Positions 21,467 through 31,568 are shown, counted from the first letter of the stretch. The stretch: 64,000 nt of DNA from DATFVA01 sp963815785 (GCA_963815785.1 CAWFHZ010000016.1:48304-112303); one strand, 5' to 3'. Program-made: numbers and translations. The notes: generated by a model from the sequence alone, not told the origin.

Positions 21467-24400
21467 ATGAAAAATAACTTCACAAAAATCCTTTATACTG
21501 TAGTATGTTGCGTTATAATACTTAACTCGGGGTTGGCAACTATTACCTTCGGACAACAAAGAAATTATTTGTTCGAAAATATTTCAGATTCCAGAAGGAC
21601 TCTCAAATTCTAACGTGAATTATATCTTCCAGGACACAATGGCTTTCTCTGGATTTCAACTGCAGACGGACTTAACAGATATGATGGAAATAATATAAAA
21701 GTATTTAAAAACGATCCGAATGATTCCACTACAATACCAACGAATGATTGCTATGCAATTACAGAGGATTCGGACGGATTTATCTGGGTTGGTGTTTCAA
21801 ATAATATTATTGCAAAATATGATCCCAAAAATGAAACTTTTCAAAGCTATCACATTCAAACTTCAGGTGTCACTAAAATATCATTATTTTATTCGGCACA
21901 TGTTAGACTCAAAAGGAAATTTATGGTTTGGATCTTCGTATCATGGAATACAAAAATTCAACAAAGCAAAAAATAAGTTTGAACAGATGCACTCTTGAGG
22001 TAATCCAATAAAAATATTCAATGGGGAAATCTCTATGATATAACTGAATTAAAGAATGGAAGTCTACTTAGCTAGCTGATTACGCAAATGGTATAAAAAT
22101 ATACAATGAGAAGCTCAATTTATTTCAGCCATATTTACCTCAAAACCAATTTCAGTCCGGATCAAATTTCAAAAATCTATCAAGACATAGCCGGAAATAT
22201 TTGGTTCGGAGGTAGAAATGCTACTTTAATCAAATACTCTCCCAGCTTATAATACTATTGAAAATATCGATATTTTTGGACCGAACAAAAATGGCAAGGG
22301 AAGCTATGACAAATAGATGGAATCGTTCAGGATGATGAAGGATATTTATGGGTAGGAATTTATTCGAGGTGAATTTCACAGAATTGATGTCAAATACAAA
22401 AAGCATTCAGAAAATACGATTACAGTAATCAACAAATTCAGATATTGCAGCAAGAATAGTTATTAAGTCAACTAATTAAGAGACAAATATGGTAGTAGTC
22501 TGGATGGCGACATGTGGTAAAGGACTCATCAAATTTGATCCGCTTAGAGAACCGTTTAATTTTTATAAGTTTATTGCTAACCGGGGCTGCAAGTTCCAGC
22601 GCAAATTTTTCAACAGTAATAGCGGGTTTACAGCAGAGCAAAGAAATAATAGTCGGAACATCTGAAAAGGGGTTATTTACTTATGATACTGGAAAATCAT
22701 AAGTCTGAATAACTTAAAATCTCAAAATTGACAAATCTAATGCTGCAGGAGGGAAAATAAATATTCAGGGTCTTGCTGTTGATAATGAGGGTAATAAATG
22801 GTTTGCATATAATAATCTTGGTCTGCACAGAATTGACAAGAATAATTTGTTAAGCACTTATCTAAATCGCCTAATGCAAATAAAACCACAAATATTATAT
22901 AAACTCGATAAAGACTAGATTCATCAGGTAATATCTGGATTGCCTCAAGACAGGGATTTGAGAAATACGAACCCGTCCCAAAATCAATATACGTTCCTAC
23001 CAACGATAATGAATAAACCGATAAGAGAGGAACTAAACGCAAAAAATACATAGAATAACTGAGTCCAGAAACCTATAGCTTCCATATTAAAAGTTGGTGA
23101 AGCCTCAAATCTGGAAAAAACATTCACCCTGAATTCAGACCAGAAAGTTTTAATAATTGGTCTAGGAGAGGGTCAAATGGATGTCGGCGTGGGTCTTTCA
23201 GATGCCGGATCATTATTAAACAAAGATGGTAAGACAATCTGGTCGATGAATGATTTATATAAAACATTTAATGACGGGGGAGGATTTAAAAACCGGATTG
23301 CACTTGGATGTTTAAATTTGAAAAAGGGAGATTATAAAATTACATATGCAACAGATGTGGGTCACTCTTACGGCACTTGGAATGTAACTCCACCTCCTGA
23401 TTCCCTGTGGTACGGAATTCAGGTATTGAGTTTAACTGAATCCGATTATAACAGCATTAACCAAATGAATGAAAAAGAAATTAACTCCAATAAATTTATG
23501 CATACGGAAATAGGCACAAGTATTGAATTCAGTAAGCGGTACCGTAATGTTCTTTGGTTAGGTTCTACACAAAGCGGATTTTTTAAATATGATTTAACAA
23601 CAGGTAATTTTAAGCAATATAATTTTGACTCCCTGAATGTTAGTTCTCTGAACAATTATATTAATTGCATTTTTGAAGATCGGGAAGGAATAGTCTGGAT
23701 TGCAACAGCAAACAGTTTACTAAGATTTGATCCCTCCACTGAAAATATTAACAGATTTGATCAAAAAGACGGCCTTCCCTCCAATCAAATAAATTCGATT
23801 CTAGAAGATCTTGAAGGGAGTCTTTGGATTAACACCTCAGCAGGATTATCCAAACTGAATAAAAATGCACCTAAGGATAAATGGAATTTTGTCAACTTTG
23901 ATGCTCAGGACGGGCTTCAGGGTTTCACCAGCAGTAAGGCAAACTGGATTGATAAAGACGGAGAAATATTTTTAGGAGGAATCGATGGGTTTACATATTT
24001 CTATCCCGGCAAAATTAATGAGATAAAACCGGATATAGTTATAGAGGACATAAAAGTTTCTGATATCTCACTTAAATCAGATTCCTCTGAAATTAAGACT
24101 GATAAAAGTGTAATGAGGCTGAATGAACTTAATCTTTCATATACTCAGAATAATTTATCCTTTGAGTTTGCTTCGATCCATTATTCAAGACCTGAAAAAA
24201 ATAAAATTATGTACAGACTGGAGGGTTTTGATAATCACTGGCTGTCCAATGATCGGGATTTCGCTTCATACAATAATCTTTCTCCGGGTGAGTACACATT
24301 TATGGTTAAAGGCTCAAACGGTGATGGGATCTGGAATGAAGGTGGAAAGTCAATAAAAATTATTATCAATCCTCCATGGTGGAAAACCATTGTTGCATAC

Positions 24401-25347
24401 ATTAGCTACTTTTTCGTGTTTGGTTTTTTAGTTTTTGGTGTAGACAGGTTCCAGAGGAGACGTTTAATTGAAAAAGAACGAACCATTGCAAAAGAGAAAG
24501 AGCTTGAGCAGGCAAAAGAAATTGAAAAAGCCTATGACGAATTGAAGGCTACCCAGGCACAGCTTATTCATTCAGAAAAGATGGCTTCACTCGGTGAACT
24601 AACAGCAGGTATTGCACACGAAATAAAAAATCCTTTAAACTTCTATTAATAATTTTTCTGAGATAAGTACTGAATTGCTGGATGAAATGCAGACCGAATT
24701 AAATAGCAACGACAAAAAGAGTGAGAGTGTAAAGGAGATAGTAGAAAATTTGAAACAAAACCTGGAAAAAATTAATCTGCATGGAAAACGTGCAGATTCC
24801 ATCGTGAAAGGAATGCTTCTTCACTCAAGAGGGACTTCCGGAGAAAAAACACCAACAGATATAAATGATCTGCTGGATCAATATGTAACTCTTGCTTATC
24901 ACGGATTGAGGGCACAGGATAAAGAATTTAATATTACAATTCAAAAAGATTATGATAAGTCAATTGAAAAGATAGATGTTGTTCCGCAGGATATAAGCAG
25001 GGTATTTCTCAACATAGTTAACAATGCCTGCTATGCGGCAAATGAAAAAAAGAAACAGGATAATGGTAATTTTAATCCGGTACTTAAAGTATCAACGAAA
25101 AATTTACAAAACAGTGTTGAAATCCACATAATAGATAACGGAAATGGAATACCGTTTATCAGCAAAAGAAAATATATTTAATCCTTTTTTTACAACCAAA
25201 CCAACCGGCGAAGGAACGGGTCTGGGACTTTCGCTAAGCTATGATATCGTTACAAAGATGCACGGCGGGAATATAGCTTTTAAAACTGAAGAAGGTAAAT
25301 ACACAGAATTTATAATAACATTACCTAAACACAAAGAGGCAAAATGA
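21467..25347 (+). pseudogene. Propeller-type sensor histidine kinase, heavily disrupted
   Basis: Starts at the ATG at 21467 with a signal-peptide-like segment; propeller repeats are recognisable in shifting frames (WISTADGLNRYDG and WVGVSN near 21.65-21.8 kb). From 21.9 to 23.1 kb there are many stops and frame changes. From 23177 to 24649 the frame is open: a beta-sandwich-like segment (KNRIALGCLNLKKGDYKITY), more propeller blades, Y_Y_Y domain, membrane span (VAYISYFFVFGFLVFGV), a coiled coil and HisKA (SEKMASLGELTAGIAHEIKN). One extra T near 24647 breaks the frame; 24675-25181 and 25144-25347 hold the rest of the kinase core and HATPase. That core is nearly the same as in the preceding nine-module kinase. 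The stop overlaps the ATG of the receiver protein. Confidence 0.75.
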
Positions 25348-25706
25348 AGTTATTAGTAGTAGATGATGAAAGCGATGTTCAGTTTTTATTCCAGCAGAAA
25401 TTCAGGAAGGAAATAAAAGCCGGTACAATTCAGATAAAATATGCTTTAAACGGAATTTCCGCTCTTGAATTGCTTGAATCAATTGAAAATAAATATGAAT
25501 ATTTGATTTTAACGGATATTAATATGCCCGAGATGAATGGAATAGAACTGCTCAAAAATATTAAAGCCAGGTATCCTTCTCTAAAAGTGATTATAATAAC
25601 AGCTTACGGAGATGAACAGAATTTTAATATGGCAAAGCAATTGGGAGCGTATGATTATTTTACTAAGCCGCTTCAGTTTGAGCTGCTCAAAGAGAGATTA
25701 AGTTAA
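25344..25706 (+). CDS. Single-domain response regulator (CheY-like)
   Basis: A 120-residue stand-alone receiver. Asp7 and Asp8 form the acidic pocket, Asp58 in LILTDINMP is the phosphoacceptor, Thr86 and Lys108 (in YFTKPL) complete the active site. There is no output domain. The start overlaps the stop of the disrupted sensor kinase (ATGA), so the two were coupled; the receiver probably took phosphate from one or both upstream kinases and passed it on. The gene itself is intact although its kinase partners are not. Confidence 0.93.
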   Translation: MKLLVVDDESDVQFLFQQKFRKEIKAGTIQIKYALNGISALELLESIENKYEYLILTDINMPEMNGIELLKNIKARYPSLKVIIITAYGDEQNFNMAKQLGAYDYFTKPLQFELLKERLS

Positions 25707-25732
25707 TAAATATCATTAAATGGAATTATAAA

Positions 25733-26893
25733 ATGGAATTAGCACGAATACTGGTGGTAGATGACGAACCGGATCTCCAGGAATTAATCCGTCAGAAATT
25801 CCGGAATAAAATTAAAGCAAATGAATATGAATTTCATTTTGCTGAAAACGGTGTTGAAGCGCTTGATAAATTAACTGCCGACGGAACAATTGATCTTATT
25901 TTAACTGACATCAATATGCCGGTGATGGACGGGCTTACACTGCTTTCCAGAATAAATGAGCTTAATAATAAATTTCTGCGTTCAGTTATTGTTTCCGCAT
26001 ACGGAGATATGGAAAATATTAGAACTGCCATGAACAGGGGAGCGTATGATTTCGTGACCAAACCCATTGATTTAAAGGACCTGGAAATAACCATAGAAAA
26101 ATCACTGAAGGAAATTGAAAAGTCCAAAGAAGCCTTATCGTCACACGATAAATTAATTGCACTGAAGCAGGAGCTTGAGATTGCAAAGGTAATTCAGACT
26201 TCTATTCTTCCAAAAACATTTCCTGAAAAAAAAGAATTTGAAATATTCGCAAAAATGATTCCCGCTAAAGAAGTAGGTGGTGATCTGTATGATTTTTTCA
26301 TGCTGGATAAATACAGGCTTGCAGTTGTATTGGGAGATGTATCAGGCAAAGGAATTGCTGCAGCTATGCTGATGGCGGTTAGTAAGACTTTAATTAAGGC
26401 AACTGCCTACAAAGGAATGCCCGCAGACAGTGTTTTATTTGAAGTAAATAATCTTCTTGCGGATGATAGTCCCCCGAATATGTTTGTTACAGTTTTTTAC
26501 GGGGTTCTCGATACAAGAAATGGTTCATTCGAATATTCAAACGGGGGACACAACGCCCCGTTTCTGATTTCCTCTGACGGCAATATTACTCAGCTCGATA
26601 ATATCGGTGGTTTACTGCTGGGAGCAATGAAAGATTCGGAATATGAATCAAATATAATAACACTGAAACCTGGTGATTATCTGGTTTTATATACTGACGG
26701 AGTGACAGAGGCATTTAATAAAGACGATGAGGAATATGAAGATGAACGTCTTATTAATTCACTACGGAATGCCGGAAAGGAAAACGCCGGTAAACTTGTA
26801 GAAAGAGTTATTGCTGATGTTCAGAAATTTTCTGAGGGAGTCGAACAGTCCGATGATATAACATGCTTAGTCTTAAAATACTTAAGCTTATAG
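25733..26893 (+). CDS. Response regulator with SpoIIE/RsbU-type PP2C phosphatase domain
   Basis: A 386-residue protein: receiver domain at about 5-125 (Asp10/Asp11, phosphoacceptor Asp59 in LILTDINMP, Lys in VTKPID), a short coiled-coil linker with the SpoIIE lead helix (ELEIAKVIQTSILP), then a PP2C-like domain. Metal-binding motifs are present: GGDLYDF at about 182-188, GDVSGKG at about 201-207 and EQSDDITCLVL at the end. Proteins of this layout dephosphorylate anti-sigma-factor antagonists in partner-switching systems, so phosphorylation of the receiver would control a sigma factor or similar switch. No antagonist or RsbW-like kinase is encoded nearby. Located 26 bp after the CheY-like gene, probably the same operon. 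Confidence 0.93.
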   Translation: MELARILVVDDEPDLQELIRQKFRNKIKANEYEFHFAENGVEALDKLTADGTIDLILTDINMPVMDGLTLLSRINELNNKFLRSVIVSAYGDMENIRTAMNRGAYDFVTKPIDLKDLEITIEKSLKEIEKSKEALSSHDKLIALKQELEIAKVIQTSILPKTFPEKKEFEIFAKMIPAKEVGGDLYDFFMLDKYRLAVVLGDVSGKGIAAAMLMAVSKTLIKATAYKGMPADSVLFEVNNLLADDSPPNMFVTVFYGVLDTRNGSFEYSNGGHNAPFLISSDGNITQLDNIGGLLLGAMKDSEYESNIITLKPGDYLVLYTDGVTEAFNKDDEEYEDERLINSLRNAGKENAGKLVERVIADVQKFSEGVEQSDDITCLVLKYLSL

Positions 26894-27095
26894 AATTAAT
26901 TGATTTAGCAACTGGATATTTGATAATTGTAGACTAGTCCTGAGGTAGAGTATTAATTCTGGTGAAAATCATTCGTTCATTTCAATTTTCTGTTTTTTTG
27001 TCCCTTTATTAACTTCTGGTTTACTATCTTACTAATACATCCTGAAATTTCTTCAACTAGATTTTAATTATTATTTATATTTATCGGAGGTAACT

Positions 27096-28241
27096 ATGTA
27101 CAAATCTACCGGGTTTTTGTACCTGTTCACTGCCATATCTCTATTTCTCTTTTCAGCACAATTAATAAATGCACAAAGTCCTGATACTTTGTTTTATGAT
27201 TCATTCGAAAACATGGATAACTGGACACCGGTTGGACCATTGGGACAAATAAACTGGTCTGTAGAAAATTCAAATTATGCTGGCGGTCTTGCAGCACCGG
27301 AAGTCCGGTTTACATGGCAATATATTTTTGTTGGTGAATCATATCTTCTTGCAACACCTGTTTTCACCGGAATGCAGGGACATAATATGGAATTAAAATT
27401 TAATTACTACGAAGATTACTGGTCGAATATTGTTTATGTAGGAGTTGCAATTACAGGTGATGGCGGAACGACTTACAATTCGATTTGGGAACTGCAGGCA
27501 AGCGGCAATTCAGGTCCCGAACAAATTACAGTTGATTTTACCGGGATAGATAATATGCAGGTTGCACTCTATTATCTTGGCGACGCAAATGATATCGATT
27601 TCTGGTATGTAGATGATTTTACTTTAATGGATATTGATGCAGTTCCGGTTGAGCTTACTTCTTTTACTGCACAGTCAGTTGCCGGAAATGTAAATCTGGA
27701 ATGGCAGACAGCAACAGAGACAAATAATAAAGGATTTGAAATTCAGAGATACGAAGTTAGTCCCCTCCAGGGAGGGGAACTGAAGGGGTGGGTAAATATA
27801 GGATTTGTTGAAGGAAATGGAACAACAACTAAATCACATTCATATAACTTTAAAGAGAGAAATGTTGAAACAGGGACACACTCATACAGGTTAAAACAAA
27901 TTGATTTTGATGGTTCGTTTGAGTATTCAGATATTGTGGATGTTAAAGTAACCAATATTCCGTTGGAGTTTTCACTTTCACAGAATTATCCAAATCCGTT
28001 TAATCCGACAACAAATATAAAATTCAGTTTACCAGTTGATTCCAGGGTAACTCTGGAAGTTTATAATATCCTTGGGCAAAAAGTGAAAACCTTAATAAGC
28101 AATGAACTAACGGCGGGAAATAATAATATTACTTTTGATGCTTCCGGTTTTAACAGCGGGGTTTATATTTATAGAATTGAAGCAGAAGGAAATAACGGAG
28201 AAAAATTTTCAACAATTAAGAAAATGATTCTTACAAAATAA
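27096..28241 (+). CDS. Secreted protein with T9SS type A C-terminal sorting domain
   Basis: A 381-residue protein with a signal peptide (LFLFSAQLINAQ) and a CGGAGG ribosome binding site. Residues about 30-180 look like a jelly-roll of the MAM/choice-of-anchor kind (EDYWSNIVYVGVAITGDGG, then DFWYVDDFTL). A fibronectin-like linker (VPVELTSFTAQSVAGNVNLE, then QTATETNNKGFEIQR) follows. The last 80 residues are the Por sorting domain, with SQNYPNPFNPTTNIKFSLP and a terminal SGVYIYRIEAEG. Such proteins cross the outer membrane through the type IX system and are attached to or released from the surface. A palindrome is inserted in frame at about residues 222-232. Stands alone between its own promoter region and a terminator. 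Confidence 0.92.
   Translation: MYKSTGFLYLFTAISLFLFSAQLINAQSPDTLFYDSFENMDNWTPVGPLGQINWSVENSNYAGGLAAPEVRFTWQYIFVGESYLLATPVFTGMQGHNMELKFNYYEDYWSNIVYVGVAITGDGGTTYNSIWELQASGNSGPEQITVDFTGIDNMQVALYYLGDANDIDFWYVDDFTLMDIDAVPVELTSFTAQSVAGNVNLEWQTATETNNKGFEIQRYEVSPLQGGELKGWVNIGFVEGNGTTTKSHSYNFKERNVETGTHSYRLKQIDFDGSFEYSDIVDVKVTNIPLEFSLSQNYPNPFNPTTNIKFSLPVDSRVTLEVYNILGQKVKTLISNELTAGNNNITFDASGFNSGVYIYRIEAEGNNGEKFSTIKKMILTK
27758..27790. repeat. Palindromic insertion inside the T9SS gene
   Basis: CCCCTCC at 27762-27768 and GGAGGGG at 27771-27777 form a 7-bp stem, followed by GAAGGGGTGG. The bases are much more GC-rich than the surrounding gene and add SPLQGGELKGW to the protein, between the conserved parts FEIQRYE and VNIGFVEG. 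In related domains these two parts are normally next to each other. The length keeps the frame. It looks like a short mobile palindrome fixed in a surface loop. Confidence 0.6.
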
Positions 28242-28265
28242 TAACGCAAATTATTATTAGAGAAA

Positions 28266-28300
28266 AGGCCGGTTTTAATTAAGCCGGCTTTATATTTATT
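28266..28300 (+). terminator. Rho-independent terminator after the T9SS gene
   Basis: Stem AGGCCGGTTT (28266-28275) with AAGCCGGCTT (28281-28290), allowing G-T pairs, loop TAATT, then a T-rich run (TATATTTATTTTATTTTTTC). It lies 25 bp after the stop at 28241. Confidence 0.75.
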
Positions 28301-28409
28301 TTATTTTTTCTTTCCTCTCCGAGGAAAATACCCTGATAAAACAAAATACCGTAAGTACTATAATCGTTCCCCATGCACTAATCAAAAATATCCAGCCGCT
28401 TATTTTCAT
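28296..28409 (-). CDS. Small single-span membrane protein (37 aa)
   Basis: On the minus strand an ATG at 28409-28407 is preceded by GCAGGAAAATATT, a good ribosome binding site, and opens a 37-codon frame ending at 28296. The protein starts MKISGWIFLISAWGTIIVLT and ends with a basic tail, that is, one membrane helix with a positively charged C-terminus. Small subunits of this shape accompany sodium-symporter-type transporters, but no transporter gene is adjacent here. Its 3' end lies in the T-rich tail of the convergent terminator. Translation is plausible but unproven. Confidence 0.5.
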   Translation of the reverse strand: MKISGWIFLISAWGTIIVLTVFCFIRVFSSERKEKIK

Positions 28410-28562
28410 AATATTTTCCTGCGGGAATTATATTGGTGTTAAAAAATAATAATGTTTCGGAAGAACATATCTAAGTTATATTTGAGAATCAAGATTGATT
28501 AGATGGGTAGTCGGATTTATAAAAGGACAGGATTACTCCTGTCCTTTTAAAACTAAATTGGA

Positions 28563-30665
28563 TTACAGCATTATTCTGATACTGCCGAAAAATTCTCTTC
28601 CTGCACCCGGCTGGTAGGCATTACCTCCCGGATCGGGTTCTGTAAATGCAACATACTTCTGATCGCCGAGATTTCTTCCCTGTAATATAATTTCTGCATT
28701 CAATCCGTTAAGAATTAAGTTATAGCCTATTCTTGCCCCGATAAGTGTATAACCAGCAGCAGCTTCACTTTCTATGTTTGCACCGTCAATAAAGGTTTTA
28801 CTTTGAGTTTCGCTGTTTACTCCTATAAAGAAGTTATAAGGTAACTGGTACTTAACATCAATATATAGTTGATGCTGTGGAGAGTTTGGCAGAAGGTTGC
28901 CATTCTCAATATATTTTACAACTGCAGGATCATCCATCAGAATACGGATGGGGGTATCGTTTGTGTATTTGAAATGTGAATATGTGTAAGCTGCCTGGAT
29001 TGTTAAATCATTAGTCGGATGAACTTTGGTTGAAAATTCTATTCCTATTCTTTCACTGGATCCTACATTCCTGTAAAAGGTTTCCTGGTTTCGCAGTGAA
29101 TCTGTTATGCGGTAGCGGTCAAAATCGTTCTCAGTCACTAAATAAAATCCGGTTAAATCATAATAGACAGAGTTGGCAACATAACCTCTGCACCCAAGCT
29201 CATAATCGTTTGAGGTTGACGGGACGAGATGAGTGTTAAACCCGCCGAAGTTATCAGGGTTCTGGGCAAGCTCTTCAGTTGCAGGAGGAAGAAATCCCTG
29301 TCCCCAGTCGGCATAAAGGTTAGCTTCTTCCATTAAAGAATAACTAATACCGACTTTACCGGTTGTTTTGGAAAAATCAGCATTTCCTGATGCATCATAT
29401 CCCGCTTTTAATAAATCATCCAGTTCGTTGTGGATCTTATCGTAGCGCAGACTCAGGAATAAATTTGTCTTATCACCAAGTGAAATATTATCAAAAAAGA
29501 ATAAACCCAGTCCCCTCTGGTTAATTTCTTCGTTAGATAGAATTTCATTTTCAGGAACAGAATAATTATTAGCAACACGGTGTTCATTTATTTTCTGCCA
29601 TTGCAGATCTGCACCCGCACTTATTTTATTTTTGAAGAAGTCTTCTTTTTTTCCGTAGCTGAATGAGTACTGGAGTGAAGTTCCCGGTGTCTGGATTGTT
29701 CTGTAATTAAAAGTATGATTATTAGCTTCCGTGAATAATGTTCTTTTATTGTAAACATAAAATTGAATTTCATGTTTATCAAATATCATTAGTCCTGTTA
29801 AACCTGCTGTTGTTCTTTCGGTTTGAAGATATTCGTTGAAAGGAACTGCATCAGGGTTTGCCTGCTTTGGGTCTTCATTGTACTGTTGAAGATTTATGCC
29901 TTCAGGGTTCTCGTGATAGAAATTTACATATTCAACAATAGGAGTCAGTTTAATATTACTGTTGGGGATATAAGCTGCTTTTGCATAAACATTATTCCCC
30001 CAGAAATGAGTATGCACACGGTAGCCGTCTCCCATAGTTCTTCCGAAAGAAACCCGGTAATTTATATCATTCGAATGTCCGCCAAACTGTCCGTAACCTT
30101 TCCAGAAATTATTTGAACCATATACTCCTCCTGCTTCTGCAGAGAGGGGAGTGTTGGGTGAATTTTTACTGAGTATATTTATTATTCCGCCGGAAGCACT
30201 TCCGCCGTATAAAGAAGCCGCCGGTCCCCTGAGAACTTCAATTCGTGCAATATTAGCCATGTCAATATCAAAGAAGTCCGGTGCGAAACCTGTCGGGTCG
30301 TTAATAGGTAATTCGTCTAATAGAATTTTGATTCCCCGTATTCCTCTTTCTGTCAAAATTCCAATCCCGCGTATTGAAAGGTGAAGCCTGTTTCCATTCG
30401 CCTGGTTATCTATTTTAACCCCGGGCACAATTTTCAACGCTTCATCTATTGAAACAAATCTTGGAACTGTGTTTAGAAAATCCTGTTCAACTATGCTTGT
30501 GGCAAAAGGAATTTCTTTAAGAGGAATGTTAAGTCTGGGCGCAGTTACTACCACATCCTGGGGCAGCTGGTAGGTGATTGTATCTGTTTTTGAAGTCTTA
30601 TCCTGTGCGAGTGAAACAAACCCGCAGAACAGGATCCCTGATATTAATAATATTAATCTTTTCAT
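28563..30665 (-). CDS. TonB-dependent outer-membrane receptor
   Basis: About 700 residues. An upstream ATG at 30692 exists, but the one at 30665 follows GGAAAG at good spacing and is directly followed by a signal peptide (KRLILLISGILFCGFVSLAQ), so it is preferred. The plug domain follows (VPRFVSIDEALKIVPGVKI, then RIEVLRGPAASLYGGSASGG), then a 22-stranded barrel ending in an aromatic-terminated strand (GREFFGSIRIML). The barrel resembles ferric-citrate or siderophore receptors (FecA-like), but the substrate cannot be read from sequence. The segment QKTSKTDTITYQLPQDVVV near the N-terminus could hold the TonB box. It is co-directional with a small protein gene 59 bp upstream. Confidence 0.92.
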   Translation of the reverse strand: MKRLILLISGILFCGFVSLAQDKTSKTDTITYQLPQDVVVTAPRLNIPLKEIPFATSIVEQDFLNTVPRFVSIDEALKIVPGVKIDNQANGNRLHLSIRGIGILTERGIRGIKILLDELPINDPTGFAPDFFDIDMANIARIEVLRGPAASLYGGSASGGIINILSKNSPNTPLSAEAGGVYGSNNFWKGYGQFGGHSNDINYRVSFGRTMGDGYRVHTHFWGNNVYAKAAYIPNSNIKLTPIVEYVNFYHENPEGINLQQYNEDPKQANPDAVPFNEYLQTERTTAGLTGLMIFDKHEIQFYVYNKRTLFTEANNHTFNYRTIQTPGTSLQYSFSYGKKEDFFKNKISAGADLQWQKINEHRVANNYSVPENEILSNEEINQRGLGLFFFDNISLGDKTNLFLSLRYDKIHNELDDLLKAGYDASGNADFSKTTGKVGISYSLMEEANLYADWGQGFLPPATEELAQNPDNFGGFNTHLVPSTSNDYELGCRGYVANSVYYDLTGFYLVTENDFDRYRITDSLRNQETFYRNVGSSERIGIEFSTKVHPTNDLTIQAAYTYSHFKYTNDTPIRILMDDPAVVKYIENGNLLPNSPQHQLYIDVKYQLPYNFFIGVNSETQSKTFIDGANIESEAAAGYTLIGARIGYNLILNGLNAEIILQGRNLGDQKYVAFTEPDPGGNAYQPGAGREFFGSIRIML

Positions 30666-30723
30666 TTTCTTTCCGAATGAATTGTAAAACAAGTTGATTA
30701 TTGGATATAAGATTAATTTTAAT

Positions 30724-31260
30724 TCAGGAAAGCTTCGGTGGCGGGACAGGTATTTTTATATCATTAAATAATATTTTTCCGGCAGAGGCTGAAAAATAAC
30801 TGCACTGGTAAAATGAAATTTCCAGGCTGAATACATTATTCACAAGCGCCTGTGAAATCAGGTTTACAATGCTTGTTTTCACTCTTGAATCGTTCAGGTT
30901 ACCGCTTGCAAGCTGGTTTATTTCATCATTGAATGATTTTACAATTTTTTCTTCGGCTATATCATTTAAGACTGATAAAATAAAGCAATCGTCCGATTCT
31001 TCAATACTCAAAATATCATATAATCTTCCCCTGTATTCAAACTCATTTTCGTCACTCCATATGAATCCATTTATGGTTTTATTAAAACAGTCTTTTTTTA
31101 TTCTAAACTTTTCAATCTTATCTGATATGAAATTACCTTCCTTTATGTTCGAAAGGATTTCCTGTTTAACTGATTTCTGCACCTGGTAAAAAATGACGAT
31201 AAATCCCCCTGAGTTAATGAAAAGTAAAATGGCGAGCAATATGGTGATGCACTTCTTCAA
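30724..31260 (-). CDS. Hypothetical membrane-anchored protein upstream of the TonB receptor
   Basis: A 178-residue protein with an N-terminal hydrophobic helix (ITILLAILLFINSGGFIVIF), a charged middle and a segment WSDENEFEYRGRLYDILSIE. Proteins with this N-terminal helix and E-F-x-Y-x-G-x-x-Y-D motif are often encoded next to TonB-dependent receptors in Bacteroidota-related genomes; that context is from memory and the function is not known. The C-terminus is proline-rich (IKIPVPPPKLS). Probably in one operon with the receptor. Confidence 0.7.
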   Translation of the reverse strand: MKKCITILLAILLFINSGGFIVIFYQVQKSVKQEILSNIKEGNFISDKIEKFRIKKDCFNKTINGFIWSDENEFEYRGRLYDILSIEESDDCFILSVLNDIAEEKIVKSFNDEINQLASGNLNDSRVKTSIVNLISQALVNNVFSLEISFYQCSYFSASAGKILFNDIKIPVPPPKLS

Positions 31261-31568
31261 TAATATTCATTTTTGTGCTTAACAAAAATACATAATCTGA
31301 ATTATTAATACAGTATTATATTAATCCTTTTATTTCCTCACTAAAAAAATGATTTTTGGAAGATATTTAAGATTATTCTCTGAACCAGAGGAAAAATTGA
31401 AGCTTAAAAAGTTAACCTTTACAGGATTTGTACTACGGGGAGTTTTTCTTAGCACTTCACACACTTAGGATTAGACCTTTCATGGGATAAATCACATAAG
31501 TTTTTCTTCGGGAATAAAATTGTTTTTATATTGTACTATTCAATTGAAACTGAAAAGAGAAATGCCGG
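31261..31568. other. Divergent intergenic region
   Basis: This 308-bp AT-rich stretch separates a minus-strand operon from a plus-strand gene and should hold both promoters. No clear ORF, repeat copy or strong hairpin was seen, and no promoter could be placed with confidence. Confidence 0.4.
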
